A stretch of 64,000 bases of DNA from Pseudoxanthomonas japonensis (lineage in GTDB: Bacteria > Pseudomonadota > Gammaproteobacteria > Xanthomonadales > Xanthomonadaceae), in assembly GCF_010093445.1 (NCBI RefSeq), contig NZ_PDWW01000015.1, forward strand, positions 34,587-98,586. The letters run 5' to 3'. Below the pieces are notes generated by a model. That model was not told the origin of the DNA. It searched no databases and was given only the letters and a program-made list of their open reading frames with translations. Shown one piece after another: positions 20,561-30,595 of this stretch (position 1 is the first letter of the stretch; the number at the start of each line of letters is the position of its first letter). The position numbers and the translations under genes are program-made.

Positions 20561-20925
20561 GGAACGGTTCTCCAGGGGTGAAATAAGGTGGCGGTCGGCT
20601 CTGCGCCACTGCTGCGCGCTCTGGCACGGGCCAGGGGCGTCAACGGTGGTGCCTGAGCTGCCCCCGGCGGTCGTGCAGGCCGCGGGCGTCGCCAGAGGAA
20701 CGACGGGCGCCCGTTCAGGCGCCCTCCGCTTCCCAGATCACGACGATCCGGCGCGATTTCAAGGGCGGCCCCTTCGGCGGCCGGCGTCCGTTCTGGCGTT
20801 ATTCGGAAAATCAGGTGCTTAGCGCGCCATAGCCCGCTATAATACGCCGCCTTCTTTCCTCCCCGTCCTCGCGCCCTGCCCCTTCGAAGGGGGTATCCGG
20901 GTGCGTTTTTCCGATCCCAGAATCC
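20561..20925. other. Divergent spacer between ppiB and typA
   Basis: No plausible small gene. Contents: the ppiB upstream region, a hairpin GGGCGCC/GGCGCCC (20705-20711/20718-20724), a GC-rich tract, and the typA promoter with TATAAT at 20838-20843. The typA leader is about 80 nt with a pyrimidine-rich start. Confidence 0.6.
20815..20843 (+). promoter_or_regulatory. Putative typA promoter
   Basis: A perfect -10 TATAAT at 20838-20843 stands out in this GC-rich spacer. The -35 at 17-nt spacing (20815-20820, GTGCTT) is poor. Predicted start near 20850, giving a leader of about 75 nt before the typA ATG. Confidence 0.55.
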
Positions 20926-22755
20926 ATGTCCATCGAAAACCTCCGCAATATCGCGATCGTCGCGCACGTCGACCACGGCAAGACCACCCTCGTCGACCAG
21001 CTGCTGAAGCAGTCCGGCACCCTCTCCGAGCGCACCGTGCTGGCCGAGCGCGTGATGGACAGCAACGACCAGGAAAAGGAACGTGGCATCACGATCCTGG
21101 CCAAGAACACCGCCATCACCTGGCAGGGCAACCGCATCAACATCGTCGACACCCCGGGCCACGCCGACTTCGGTGGCGAGGTCGAGCGCGTGCTGTCGAT
21201 GGTCGACACCGTGCTGATCCTGGTCGACGCGATGGACGGCCCGATGCCGCAGACGCGCTTCGTCACCCAGAAGGCGTTCGCGATGGGCTTCAAGCCGATC
21301 GTGGTGATCAACAAGGTCGACCGCCCCGGCTCGCGTCCGGAGTGGGTCGTGGAGCAGGTGTGGGACCTGTTCGACCGCCTGGGCGCCACGCCCGAGCAGA
21401 TGGATTTCCCGATCGTCTACGCGTCGGCGCTGAACGGCTATGCCGGTCTGGAGGACACGGTGCGCGGCGGCGACATGACCCCGCTGTACGAAGCGATCAT
21501 GCAGCACGCGCCGAAGCCGGAAGTGGACCCGGAAGGCGCCTTCCAGATGCGCATCAGCCAGCTGGACTACAACAACTTCGTCGGCGTCATCGGCATCGGC
21601 CGCATCCAGCGCGGCACGCTGAAGAAGAACATGCCGGTCGCCGTCATCGACCGCGAAGGCAAGAAGCGCCAGGGCAAGGTGCTGCAGGTGCTGGGCTTCC
21701 TGGGCCTGGAGCGCATCGAGCAGGACAGCGCCGAGGCCGGTGACATCGTCGCCATCTCCGGCATCCAGGACCTCACCATCTCCGACACCGTCTGCGCGCT
21801 GGACACCCCGGAAGCACTGCCGGCGCTGACCGTCGATGAGCCGACCATCTCGATGACCTTCCAGGTGAACAACTCGCCGTTCGCCGGCCACAAGGACCTG
21901 TCGGGCGGCAAGTTCCTGACCAGCCGCCAGCTGAAGGAGCGCCTGGAGCGCGAGACCGTGCACAACGTCGCGCTGAAGGTCGAACAGCTGGAAGACGCCG
22001 ACAAGTTCCTGGTCTCCGGCCGCGGCGAGCTGCACCTGTCGGTGCTGATCGAGAACATGCGCCGCGAAGGCTACGAACTGGCCGTTTCGCGTCCGGAAGT
22101 GATCATCAAGGAAATCGACGGCCAGATGATGGAGCCGATCGAACAACTCGTCGTCGACGTGGAAGAAGTCCACCAGGGCGGCGTGATGGAGAAGCTGGGC
22201 ACCCGCAAGGGCCAGCTGAAGAACATGGAGCCGGACGGCAAGGGCCGCGTGCGCCTGGACTACCAGATCCCGGCGCGTGGCCTGATCGGCTTCCAGAACG
22301 AGTTCAAGACGCTGACGCAGGGCTCGGGCCTGCTGTTCCACGTGTTCGACCACTACGGTCCGAAGGAACAGGGCGCCATCGCCAAGCGCCTGAACGGCGT
22401 GATGATCGCCAATGCGCCGGGCGCCACGCCGGCCTATTCGCTGGGCCCGCTGCAGGAGCGCGGCAAGCTGTTCGCCGCCGAAGGCGACAACGTCTACGAA
22501 GGCCAGCTGATCGGCATCCACTCCAAGGACAACGACCTGACCGTCAACGCGATCAAGACCAAGCCGCTGACCAACATGCGCGCCTCGGGCAAGGACGATG
22601 CCATCCAGCTGACGCCGGCGATCAAGTTCTCGCTGGAACAGGCGCTGGACTTCATCGACGACGACGAACTGGTCGAGATCACGCCGAAGGAAATCCGCCT
22701 GCGCAAGAAGTTCCTGACCGAAAGCGATCGCAAGCGCGCCTCGCGCGCCGCCTGA
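20926..22755 (+). CDS. typA: Ribosome-associated translational GTPase TypA/BipA
   Basis: 609 residues, the normal length. Translation-factor GTPase motifs are intact: G1 [10 protein letters not shown] (about 13-22), switch [10 protein letters not shown] (about 75-82) and NKVDRPG (about 129-135). The EF-G-like domains and the TypA-specific C-terminal domain follow ([41 protein letters not shown]). BipA/TypA is an EF-G paralogue that assists 50S assembly and stress or low-temperature growth. ATG 20926 fits the [19 protein letters not shown] start of the family. The gene starts a short plus-strand run with a small membrane protein 15 nt downstream. Confidence 0.96.
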   Translation: MSIENLRNIAIVAHVDHGKTTLVDQLLKQSGTLSERTVLAERVMDSNDQEKERGITILAKNTAITWQGNRINIVDTPGHADFGGEVERVLSMVDTVLILVDAMDGPMPQTRFVTQKAFAMGFKPIVVINKVDRPGSRPEWVVEQVWDLFDRLGATPEQMDFPIVYASALNGYAGLEDTVRGGDMTPLYEAIMQHAPKPEVDPEGAFQMRISQLDYNNFVGVIGIGRIQRGTLKKNMPVAVIDREGKKRQGKVLQVLGFLGLERIEQDSAEAGDIVAISGIQDLTISDTVCALDTPEALPALTVDEPTISMTFQVNNSPFAGHKDLSGGKFLTSRQLKERLERETVHNVALKVEQLEDADKFLVSGRGELHLSVLIENMRREGYELAVSRPEVIIKEIDGQMMEPIEQLVVDVEEVHQGGVMEKLGTRKGQLKNMEPDGKGRVRLDYQIPARGLIGFQNEFKTLTQGSGLLFHVFDHYGPKEQGAIAKRLNGVMIANAPGATPAYSLGPLQERGKLFAAEGDNVYEGQLIGIHSKDNDLTVNAIKTKPLTNMRASGKDDAIQLTPAIKFSLEQALDFIDDDELVEITPKEIRLRKKFLTESDRKRASRAA

Positions 22756-22770
22756 CCGCAGCACCGCGCC

Positions 22771-23241
22771 TTGGAGACGTCCGCGTACAACCCGGATCCC
22801 AGGGCGCATCCCGGCCTGCACGCCATCGCCCTGTTCGAGGGCGCCAAGGGCGTGCTGGCCCTGGCCCTCGCCGGCGGACTGCTGGCGCTGGGCCCGGATC
22901 GCCTGCGCGAGAGCGTGCAGGCGATCGTCAGCCGCTTCGTTCCCAGCGCCGGCCCCGGCGTGATGGGCCAATGGCTGGACAAGATCAATCCCGAGTCCGT
23001 CCACGTCGCGGTGCTGATCATCGTGGTCTACGCCGGCATGCGCCTGCTGGAAGCCTGGGGCCTGTGGCGCGCCCGCGCCTGGGCGTCGTGGCTGGGCTGC
23101 ATCGGCTCGGCGGCCTACCTGCCGCTGGAGGTCGATGCGCTGTACCGCCATCCCGGCTGGCCCACCGCGGCGCTGCTCGTCGTCAACCTGGTGATCGTCT
23201 GGGTCCTGTGGCGCGACATCCGCCGCCGCAAGACCATTTGA
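22771..23241 (+). CDS. Small DUF2127-like membrane protein
   Basis: About 156 residues. The frame has no ATG before the conserved part, so the TTG at 22771, 15 nt after typA, is the best start; start confidence is low. It begins HPGLHAIALFEGAKGVLALALAGGLLALG, the DUF2127 pattern. Four hydrophobic helices are visible (about 22-42, 75-93, 101-118, 125-143), and it ends in a basic WRDIRRRKTI tail. Function unknown in the family. The closeness to typA suggests co-transcription. Confidence 0.72.
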   Translation: METSAYNPDPRAHPGLHAIALFEGAKGVLALALAGGLLALGPDRLRESVQAIVSRFVPSAGPGVMGQWLDKINPESVHVAVLIIVVYAGMRLLEAWGLWRARAWASWLGCIGSAAYLPLEVDALYRHPGWPTAALLVVNLVIVWVLWRDIRRRKTI

Positions 23242-23292
23242 CGCACGGCCCGGCCGCTGCGTAGCCTGCGGCAACCCCGCGAAGGTGACTGC

Positions 23293-24891
23293 ATGCGTCG
23301 ACTCCTGCTGCCGTTCTGCCTGACGCTCGCCCTGGTCGCCTGCCAGCCGGCGACGCCACCGGCCGCGACGGCACCCGCGCCGACCGACTTCATCTACGCC
23401 GAGCTCGACATCGCCGACCTGCAGTCGCGCATGCAGTCGGGCGAACTGGACAGCCGCAAGCTCACGCAGGCCTACCTGGACCGCATCGCCGCGGTCGACA
23501 AGGCGGGGCCGCAGCTCAACGCCGTCATCGAACTCAATCCCGATGCCCTGAAGGAGGCCGCGCTGCGCGACGTCGAGCGGCGCGCCAATACCGTGCGCGG
23601 ACCGCTGCATGGCATCCCGGTGCTGCTGAAGGACAACATCGACGCGGTGCCGATGGCCACTTCCGCCGGCTCGCTGGCGCTGAAGGATTTCCGTCCGGGC
23701 CAGGACGCCTTCCTGGTCCGCCGGCTGCGCGAGGCCGGCGCGGTCATCCTCGGCAAGACCAACCTGAGCGAGTGGGCCAACTTCCGTTCCACGCATTCCA
23801 CCTCGGGCTGGAGCGGGCGCGGCGGCCAGACCCGCAACCCCTACGCCCTGGACCGCAATCCCTGCGGTTCCAGCTCGGGCAGCGCGGTCGCGGTATCGGC
23901 CAACCTCGTCACGATCAGCGTGGGCACCGAAACCGACGGCAGCATCGTCTGCCCGGCCGCCATCAACGGCGTGGTGGGACTGAAGCCGACGGTGGGCCTG
24001 ATCAGCCGGCAAGGCATCCTGCCGATCTCGCACAGCCAGGACACGGCAGGCCCCATCGCCCGCAGCGTATCGGACGCGGCCCTGCTGCTGGCCGCGCTGG
24101 CCGGACGCGATGCCGCCGACGCCGCCACCACCCAGGCGAGCTGGAATACCGCGCTCGACTACAGCGCACGCCTGAAGCCAGGCGCGCTGAAAGGCGCCCG
24201 CATCGGCGTGCTGCGCAGCAAGGCGGCGATCCACCCCGACGCCGCTGCCGCACTGGAAGGCGCGATCCAGGTGATGCGCGAAGCCGGCGCGGTCGTCGTG
24301 GATGCGGAGATTCCCACCGACGGCCAATGGAATGCGGACGAACTGCAGCTGATGCTGTACGAGTTCAAGCACGGCGTGGAGCGGTACCTGACGGAGCGCA
24401 AGGCCCCGCTCACGACGCTGTCGCAGCTGATCGGCTACAACGAGCAGTACCGCGTCTCCGAGATGCCGTTCTTCGGCCAGGAGCTGTTCGAACAGGCCAA
24501 CGCCAAGGGCGGGCTGGGCGAAGCGGAGTACATCGCCGCCCGCAGCCGCGCGCGCCGGCTTGCCGGCCCGGAAGGCATCGATGCCGCGCTCAAGGCGCAG
24601 CAACTGGTCGCACTGATCGCGCCGACCACCGGTCCGGCCTGGCTGACCGACCACAAGGCGGGGGACCACTTCCCCGGTGCGGGCTACGGTGCCGCGGCAG
24701 TGGCCGGCTATCCCAGCCTCACTATCCCGATGGGCCACAGCGATGGCCTGCCGCTCGGCGTCGTGTTCATCGGACCGGCGTGGAGCGAGGCGCAGCTGAT
24801 CGCGCTGGGGTACGACTACGAACAACGCACCCGCGCGCGCAAGCCACCGGAGTACTGGCCCACGCTGCCGCCGCGCACGCCCCGGCGCTGA
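23293..24891 (+). CDS. Amidase-signature family lipoprotein
   Basis: 532 residues. The signal ends in the lipobox LALVA-C (C17), followed by a Pro/Ala-rich linker, so this enzyme should be a periplasmic or outer-membrane lipoprotein. The amidase-signature Ser-cisSer-Lys triad is complete: K113 in VLLKDNID, cis-Ser S194 in CGSSSGS, nucleophile S217 in TETDGSI. The family hydrolyses amide bonds of diverse substrates (fatty acid amides, peptides, glutamyl-tRNA intermediates). A lipoprotein version is not GatA, so the substrate is unknown. ATG 23293 lies 13 nt after a GAAGGTG ribosome-like site. Same strand as the preceding DUF2127 gene, 51 nt apart. Confidence 0.88.
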   Translation: MRRLLLPFCLTLALVACQPATPPAATAPAPTDFIYAELDIADLQSRMQSGELDSRKLTQAYLDRIAAVDKAGPQLNAVIELNPDALKEAALRDVERRANTVRGPLHGIPVLLKDNIDAVPMATSAGSLALKDFRPGQDAFLVRRLREAGAVILGKTNLSEWANFRSTHSTSGWSGRGGQTRNPYALDRNPCGSSSGSAVAVSANLVTISVGTETDGSIVCPAAINGVVGLKPTVGLISRQGILPISHSQDTAGPIARSVSDAALLLAALAGRDAADAATTQASWNTALDYSARLKPGALKGARIGVLRSKAAIHPDAAAALEGAIQVMREAGAVVVDAEIPTDGQWNADELQLMLYEFKHGVERYLTERKAPLTTLSQLIGYNEQYRVSEMPFFGQELFEQANAKGGLGEAEYIAARSRARRLAGPEGIDAALKAQQLVALIAPTTGPAWLTDHKAGDHFPGAGYGAAAVAGYPSLTIPMGHSDGLPLGVVFIGPAWSEAQLIALGYDYEQRTRARKPPEYWPTLPPRTPRR

Positions 24892-24902
24892 TGTCCAGCC
24901 GG

Positions 24903-24919
24903 AAAATGTGAGTCATTTT
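24903..24919. promoter_or_regulatory. Short dyad upstream of the GGDEF-EAL gene
   Basis: AAAATG (24903-24908) and CATTTT (24914-24919) flank TGAGT, giving a 17-bp interrupted palindrome (the centre TGAGTCA is itself palindromic) 15 nt before the proposed start. Its A/T content contrasts with the surroundings. A regulator site is possible; no family match is recognised. Confidence 0.35.
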
Positions 24920-24933
24920 GCGCGAGGAAGCGC

Positions 24934-27900
24934 TTGCAGGCGCTTCCCGTTCGTGGCGTCATAGCAGCCAACCAGCAGGCGGGGATCGCACGCGTGGAGT
25001 CAGGCGCGGACCGGGCATCGGAACTGCGGGCGTTCAGTGGATTGGAGTCCACCGCCCGCCTGCGGCAGCGCAACCTGAATTCGCTGGCATGGGGCGTCCT
25101 GGTCATCGCCAGCCTGCTTTCCCTGTGGGCCGGTGCCACGGCCTGGCAGCAGGCACGGGAACACGCCCGTGCGCAGTTCGACGCCCGAGCGGACGCGGTG
25201 GCCACGGCGGTCGCCACGCACATGAACGCGTACGAAGACACCGTGCGTGCCGCCGCCGCGGTGCTTGAGGGACGCGAGGACATCGGGCAGGACGACTTCC
25301 TGGCCTTCGTCGAGAAACTGAAGGTACCCACCCGCCATGCCGGCGTGCATGGGTTAGGCTTCGCGCGCCGCGTACGGCTGGAAGAGCGCGATGCGTACGT
25401 CACCGCGCAGCGCGCCCGCTACGGCGATGCGTTCGCCATCCACCCCGCTGGCGATCGGGCCGAATACGTCGTGATCGACCTGCTCTATCCGGCCGCCCCG
25501 GGCATGCGTCCACTGCTGGGCAAGGACGTGATGGCGGAAGCTGCGCGGCGCAGCGCCATCGAGTCGGCGCGCGACAGCGGCGAACTGGCCTCCGCACCGC
25601 TGGTGGCGCTCGGCGATGCGACCAGGGGCAGCACGGGGCTTGCGGGGTTCCTGCTGTATGCGCCGGTCTATGCCGATCCGGTCGGCGCGCGCGATGGCGT
25701 GGAGGCACGGCGACGCCTGCTGCGCGGCTTCGCCACCGCGGGCTTCGGCTGGCAGCGCGTGATGGAGGACGCGGTCGGGCCGGGTGGCGGAGAGTTCGAC
25801 CTGCAGTTGCTCGCCCACGACCGTGGCGACGCTCCGATCTTCGAGACCGGGACGCTTAAGGCCCGCCATGGCGGCGGGTGGCAGCCCGCGTTCACTGCGC
25901 AGCGCGACCTGCGGCTGCTGGGAAGCGAATGGCGCCTGGTCCTGCGGTCGCCTCCGCTGCGCGACGCGATGCCGGGATTGACATCCATCGTCCTGCTGAC
26001 GGCGGGCGGTATCGGTCTTGGCGTCTTGCTGTTCCTGCTGTTGCGCAACCTCGCGCGCACGGAGCGCCGCAGCCGCGCGCTGCTGGACGCTGTGGCCGAC
26101 CACCTGCCTGCCCTGATCGCCTACATCGACGGCAACGGCCGCTACGGCTTCGCCAATCGCGCCTGCCGCGCGTGGTCGGGGTCGTCCGAAGGCTGGAACG
26201 ATCGCCACGTGGACGACGTGCATGCCGATGCCCCCGGCTTCCTCGCCTCCCTCAAGCGTGCGATGCACGACTGCACCCCGGATCACTGGATCGCCTGGGA
26301 AACCGACCTGGGCCAGCCCGCGCGCGCGGTCCACCTGTACCTGGTGCCCGATGTCGCGTCCGGCCGGAAAATCGCCGGCTGGTACCTGATGGGAAACGAT
26401 GTCAGCGAACAGGTCAGCGCGCGTCGCGAACTGGCGATGGCCCGCGACCACCTGAAACGCGTCACCGACCGCTTGCCTGCGCTGATCGCGCAGTTCGATA
26501 CGCGGCAGCGCCTGGTCTTCCACAACCGCGCCTTCGCCGAACAGGTCCGGTGGCGGACGCCGCCACGCCCGGGCGTGACCATGCGCGAACTGTTCGGCGA
26601 AGAGGCCCACCAGCGGCGCACGCCGCATGTCGAGGCGGCGCTCGCCGGGCGCGAGGGCGAGTTCGAGAGCAGCTTCTCCACCGCCGACGGCATGCGGCGG
26701 ATGCACAGTTTCTATACGCCCGACATCGACGACACGGGCAACGTCTCCGGCTTCTTCGTGATGTCGGTCGACGTCACCGAGAAAGCCCGCCTCGAGCATG
26801 CACTGCACGACGCCAACGAACTGGCCGAAGTCACGCTGACCTCCATCAGCGAGGCCGTCATCACCGTGGACGTGGCGAGCCGCGTGACGTACATGAACCC
26901 GACCGCGGAAGCGCTGTGCGGCTGGAGCCTGGAACAGGCGCTGGGCGAACCGCTGGACCAGGTGGCGCCGCTGGCCCGCATCGCGTTGCCGGAGGGGGAC
27001 GACGAAGACCTGCATCCGACCGGCCTGCCGGGCGACCTGCAACTGGTGCGCCGCGACGGCAGCCGCATGCTGGTGGAACGTTCGCTGTCCGCCATCCACG
27101 ACCGGGACGAACGCATGGTCGGCACGGTGATGGTCCTGCGCGACATCACCGAATCGCGCGCCCTCAGCTCGCGCATGACGTACCTTGCCCACCACGACGC
27201 GCTGACCGGCCTGCCGAACCGCCTGCAACTCAACGAGCGACTGGGCCAGGCCATCACCCATGCGACCAACCACGGCAACGGCATCGCGGTGCTGTTCCTC
27301 GACCTGGACCTCTTCAAGCACGTCAACGACGCGCTCGGCCACCACACCGGCGACGAGCTGCTGCAGCAGGTGGCGCGCCGGATCCAGCGCAACATCGGCA
27401 ACCTCGGCAGCGTGTACCGCACCGGCGGCGACGAGTTCGTGGTGCTGCTGCCCGACATCCTGACGCGCGACGGCGTGCTGCAGATCGCCGACCGGCTGCT
27501 CGCCCTCGGCGGCACGCCGTACACGGTCGCCTCGCACGAACTGCACCAGGCCTTCAGCATCGGCATCAGCCTGTTCCCCGAGGACGGCTACGATGCCGCC
27601 ACACTGATGATGCGCGCCGACGCCGCCATGTACCTGGCCAAGCGCAACGGCCGCAACGCCACGCGCTTCTACACGCGCGAACTGGCCTCCAGCGTGGACG
27701 CGCGCATCGAACTGGAGAACAGCCTGCGCCGCAGCCTGCGCAACGGCGATCTCTCGCTGCACTACCAGCCGCAGGTCGACCGGGTCAGCGGCCGCATCGT
27801 CGGCGTCGAAGGCCTGGCCCGCTGGCAGCGCGGCGACCGCCTGATGCTGCCGGGCGAATTCCTGCCGATCGCCGAGGAGACCAACCTCATCGTCGACATC

Positions 27901-28506
27901 GACCAGTGGGCGATCCGCGCCGCCTGCCGGCAGAACCGGATCTGGCAGCAGTCCGGCCTGCCGCCGATCCGCGTCTCCGTCAACATCGCCGCCGCGAACT
28001 TCGATACGGACGACCTCGTCGACACCGTGGTGGAAGCGCTGCAGGACAGCGGGCTTCCGGCCGAATTCCTCGAGCTTGAGGTCACCGAGACCACGCTGAT
28101 GCGCGACGTGCAGCGCACCGACCGCACACTGCGTGCGCTGAAGGCCCTGGGCGTGCGCATCGCCATCGACGATTTCGGCACCGGCTTTTCCAGCCTCAGC
28201 TACCTGGGCAACTACGGCTTCAACGTGCTGAAGATCGACCAGTCGTTCGTCCGCGACGTGTCCGAACCCAACCAGGCCGCGATCACGCGCGCGATCATCA
28301 GTCTCGCCGCACAGCTGCAATGCCGCACGATCGCCGAAGGCGTGGAAACGCTGGAACAGGCGGCCTGGCTTGCGACCAACGGCTGCGACGAACTGCAGGG
28401 CAACTACTTCAGCAAACCCCTGCCGGCGACCGAATTCGCGAAACTCTATGCCCGCGGCACGACCTGGAACATCCCGCAGAACGTCACCGAGGACACGGCG
28501 CGGTAA
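24934..28506 (+). CDS. Membrane CHASE-PAS-PAS-PAS-GGDEF-EAL cyclic-di-GMP enzyme
   Basis: 1190 residues from TTG 24934, which has GAGGAAG just upstream; GTG 24994 is an alternative. Layout: TM helix about 50-70; periplasmic CHASE-like sensor about 95-345 (VHGLGFARRV..., LLYPAAPGMRPLLGKD); TM helix about 349-372; three PAS modules about 385-500, 505-625 and 630-745; GGDEF domain about 755-915 with intact RTGGDEF (831-835); EAL domain about 935-1180. The EAL signature reads EGL (959-961). The other metal and catalytic positions (LELEVTET, IDDFGTGFSSL, LKIDQSFV, AEGVET, LQGNYFSKP) are present, so phosphodiesterase activity is plausible. It would couple an external small-molecule signal to c-di-GMP level. 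The start is uncertain; the domain call is strong. It is convergent with the DAHP synthase gene, 18 nt apart. Confidence 0.92.
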   Translation: MQALPVRGVIAANQQAGIARVESGADRASELRAFSGLESTARLRQRNLNSLAWGVLVIASLLSLWAGATAWQQAREHARAQFDARADAVATAVATHMNAYEDTVRAAAAVLEGREDIGQDDFLAFVEKLKVPTRHAGVHGLGFARRVRLEERDAYVTAQRARYGDAFAIHPAGDRAEYVVIDLLYPAAPGMRPLLGKDVMAEAARRSAIESARDSGELASAPLVALGDATRGSTGLAGFLLYAPVYADPVGARDGVEARRRLLRGFATAGFGWQRVMEDAVGPGGGEFDLQLLAHDRGDAPIFETGTLKARHGGGWQPAFTAQRDLRLLGSEWRLVLRSPPLRDAMPGLTSIVLLTAGGIGLGVLLFLLLRNLARTERRSRALLDAVADHLPALIAYIDGNGRYGFANRACRAWSGSSEGWNDRHVDDVHADAPGFLASLKRAMHDCTPDHWIAWETDLGQPARAVHLYLVPDVASGRKIAGWYLMGNDVSEQVSARRELAMARDHLKRVTDRLPALIAQFDTRQRLVFHNRAFAEQVRWRTPPRPGVTMRELFGEEAHQRRTPHVEAALAGREGEFESSFSTADGMRRMHSFYTPDIDDTGNVSGFFVMSVDVTEKARLEHALHDANELAEVTLTSISEAVITVDVASRVTYMNPTAEALCGWSLEQALGEPLDQVAPLARIALPEGDDEDLHPTGLPGDLQLVRRDGSRMLVERSLSAIHDRDERMVGTVMVLRDITESRALSSRMTYLAHHDALTGLPNRLQLNERLGQAITHATNHGNGIAVLFLDLDLFKHVNDALGHHTGDELLQQVARRIQRNIGNLGSVYRTGGDEFVVLLPDILTRDGVLQIADRLLALGGTPYTVASHELHQAFSIGISLFPEDGYDAATLMMRADAAMYLAKRNGRNATRFYTRELASSVDARIELENSLRRSLRNGDLSLHYQPQVDRVSGRIVGVEGLARWQRGDRLMLPGEFLPIAEETNLIVDIDQWAIRAACRQNRIWQQSGLPPIRVSVNIAAANFDTDDLVDTVVEALQDSGLPAEFLELEVTETTLMRDVQRTDRTLRALKALGVRIAIDDFGTGFSSLSYLGNYGFNVLKIDQSFVRDVSEPNQAAITRAIISLAAQLQCRTIAEGVETLEQAAWLATNGCDELQGNYFSKPLPATEFAKLYARGTTWNIPQNVTEDTAR

Positions 28507-28524
28507 CCGCGCCGCGCCGACCGG

Positions 28525-29919
28525 TCAGCGCGCGGCGGGCGCGGCCAGCTGGTTCTGCTTGTGCACGATGCTCATCGCGATCTCCAGCGACTGCTCGTAG
28601 TTCAGCCGTGGATCGACGGTCGAGCGGTAGGCCCGCTCCAGATCCGCATCGGTCAACTCGCGCGCGCCACCGGTGCATTCGGTGACGTCCTCACCGGTCA
28701 GTTCCAGGTGCACGCCACCCAGGCGCGTTCCGGCGGCGGCATGCAGGTCGAACGACTGCTCGACCTCGCTGCGCACGTTGTCGAAGCGGCGCGTCTTGAA
28801 CCCGTTGCTGGTGCTCTCGGTGTTGCCGTGCATCGGGTCGCAGACCCACAGCACGCGCCGGCCGTCGCGGCGCACCGCGTCGAGCAGCGGCGGCAGCTTG
28901 TCGGCGATCTGTGCCGCGCCCATGCGGTGGATGAAGGTCAGGCGCCCACCTTCGTCCTCCGGATTCAGCACGTCGATCAGGCGCAGCAGCTGGTCCGGCG
29001 TGACCGACGGACCGACCTTGATCGCGATGGGATTGCGCACGCCGCGCAGGTACTCCACGTGCGCGCCGTCGACGGCGGCGGTGCGCATGCCGATCCACGG
29101 ATAGTGCGTGCTGAGGTTGAACCAGCCCCACTGGCGCGGCACTTCGCGGGTCAGCGCCTCTTCGTATGGCAGCAGCAGCGCTTCATGCGAGGTGTAGAAG
29201 TCGATCCGGTTGAGGTTGTGCACTTCGGAGCCCGACAGGGTCTCCATGAACCTCACCGCATCGCCGATGGACGCGACCATCTGCTGGTACTCGTTCGCCA
29301 GCGGCGAATAGCCGACCCAGTTGAGGTTCCAGTATTCGGGATGGTGCAGGTCGGCGAACCCGCCATCGATCAGCGCACGTACGAAGTTCATCGTCATGGC
29401 CGAGCGTGCATGCGCCTTGATCATGCGGCGCGGGTCGGGCACACGCGCCTCGGCGGTGAACGCCGGCGCATTGACCACGTCGCCGCGGTAGCTGGGCAGC
29501 GACACGCCATCGCGGGTCTCGGTATCCGCCGAACGCGGCTTGGCGTACTGCCCGGCGAAACGGCCCACACGGACGACCGGCAGGCGCAGGCCGTGCACGA
29601 GCACCAGGCTCATCTGCAGCAGAACCTTCAGCCGGTTGGAGATCAGCCCGGACTCGCAATCGCTGAAGTTCTCCGCACAGTCGCCGCCCTGCAGCAGGAA
29701 GCGCTTGCCTTCCTGTGCCTCGGCCAGTTGCTTCTTCAGCGAGAAGATCTCCCACGAGGTCACCAGCGGCGGCAGCTGTCGCAACTCGCCCAGCGCGGAC
29801 TCCAGCGCCTCGGCGTCCGGATAGGTGGGCATCTGCATCGCCGGCCGCGCGCGCCAGCTGTCCGGCGCCCATTGGGGCGGCAGGGAGACAGCGCGCAGGT
29901 TGCGGTCGGACGGATTCAT
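28525..29919 (-). CDS. 3-deoxy-7-phosphoheptulonate synthase, class II (shikimate pathway)
   Basis: 464 residues, the plant/mycobacterial-type class II DAHP synthase. It condenses phosphoenolpyruvate with erythrose-4-phosphate, the first step to aromatic amino acids. Class II marks are visible: the start WAPDSWRARPAMQMPTYPD, the metal Cys in LLQGGDCAENF (about 80-90), the PEP/Arg loop SLPSYRGDVVN, IKVGPSVTP, CDPMHGNTE (His metal ligand) and HLELTGEDVTECTGG. ATG 29919 has AAAGGAG at 6-nt spacing; the longer in-frame start at 29943 has none. Monocistronic on the minus strand. Confidence 0.93.
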   Translation of the reverse strand: MNPSDRNLRAVSLPPQWAPDSWRARPAMQMPTYPDAEALESALGELRQLPPLVTSWEIFSLKKQLAEAQEGKRFLLQGGDCAENFSDCESGLISNRLKVLLQMSLVLVHGLRLPVVRVGRFAGQYAKPRSADTETRDGVSLPSYRGDVVNAPAFTAEARVPDPRRMIKAHARSAMTMNFVRALIDGGFADLHHPEYWNLNWVGYSPLANEYQQMVASIGDAVRFMETLSGSEVHNLNRIDFYTSHEALLLPYEEALTREVPRQWGWFNLSTHYPWIGMRTAAVDGAHVEYLRGVRNPIAIKVGPSVTPDQLLRLIDVLNPEDEGGRLTFIHRMGAAQIADKLPPLLDAVRRDGRRVLWVCDPMHGNTESTSNGFKTRRFDNVRSEVEQSFDLHAAAGTRLGGVHLELTGEDVTECTGGARELTDADLERAYRSTVDPRLNYEQSLEIAMSIVHKQNQLAAPAAR

Positions 29920-29970
29920 GGTGGACTCCTTTGGGCCCACCATCGTGCCAGATTGGTGCGCCGCGTCAAA

Positions 29971-30486
29971 TCAGCGGAAGGTCGAGGTCCTGCGCGCGCG
30001 AAAGCCGATCCAGAGCGCCCAGACTGCCAGCAGCATGAACCACACCAGGCTCCACATGGGCATGGTCAGGCCGAGGAAACTCCAGTCGACCGTGCTGCAG
30101 TCGCCCTTGGCCGCCAGCACCTTCTGCACGACGCCGAGCCAGGTGTTGTTCTCGATCATGTAGTCCCAGCCCGGACCGCAGCTCGGCATCAATGGCGGAT
30201 ACAACTGGACCCACACGTGCTTGCCGGCGATGCCGATACCGGTCGCCGCGCCGAGGAAGGCGAGCACGCCGTACATCCTGCGCCCGCCTGGACGTCGTGG
30301 GCCATGCAGGGCGCCGAGCAGGAACAGCACGCCGGTCGCCGCGAAGGCCAGGCGCTGGAAGATGCAGAACGGGCACGGCTCAAGCTGGTGCACGAACTGC
30401 ACGTAGAGCGCATAACCCAGCAGGCCCGCGCAGATCGCGAAACCCAGGAAGCACTGTGCGCGGAAACTCCAGCGAAGAGGATTCAT
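29971..30486 (-). CDS. dsbB: Disulfide bond formation protein B
   Basis: 171 residues, four TM helices. It reoxidises periplasmic DsbA using ubiquinone. The first periplasmic loop has the CPFC pair (C38, C41) after VQFVHQLEP. The second loop has the other pair, C103 (PSCGPG) and C130 (KGDC). The quinone-site Arg after CPFC is present (CIFQR). ATG 30486 is used; an in-frame GTG at 30492 is an alternative. Monocistronic, lying between the aromatic gene and the ribosomal superoperon terminator. Confidence 0.94.
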   Translation of the reverse strand: MNPLRWSFRAQCFLGFAICAGLLGYALYVQFVHQLEPCPFCIFQRLAFAATGVLFLLGALHGPRRPGGRRMYGVLAFLGAATGIGIAGKHVWVQLYPPLMPSCGPGWDYMIENNTWLGVVQKVLAAKGDCSTVDWSFLGLTMPMWSLVWFMLLAVWALWIGFRARRTSTFR

Positions 30487-30595
30487 CGGCACCGGTAGCG
30501 TGAGGTCGTGCCCGCATTATCCATGCGTCACGGCCCATACGTCACCCCGTGGCGGTTTGCCGCATCCGGCTCCCTCTCCATCGTGCCGCCGGAAA

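Noticed and set aside
20557..24825. A very long minus-strand open frame opposite typA and the amidase
   Set aside because: It is antisense to two strongly conserved genes and its product is His/Arg/Gly/Val-rich low-complexity sequence, as expected from codon bias in high-GC DNA.
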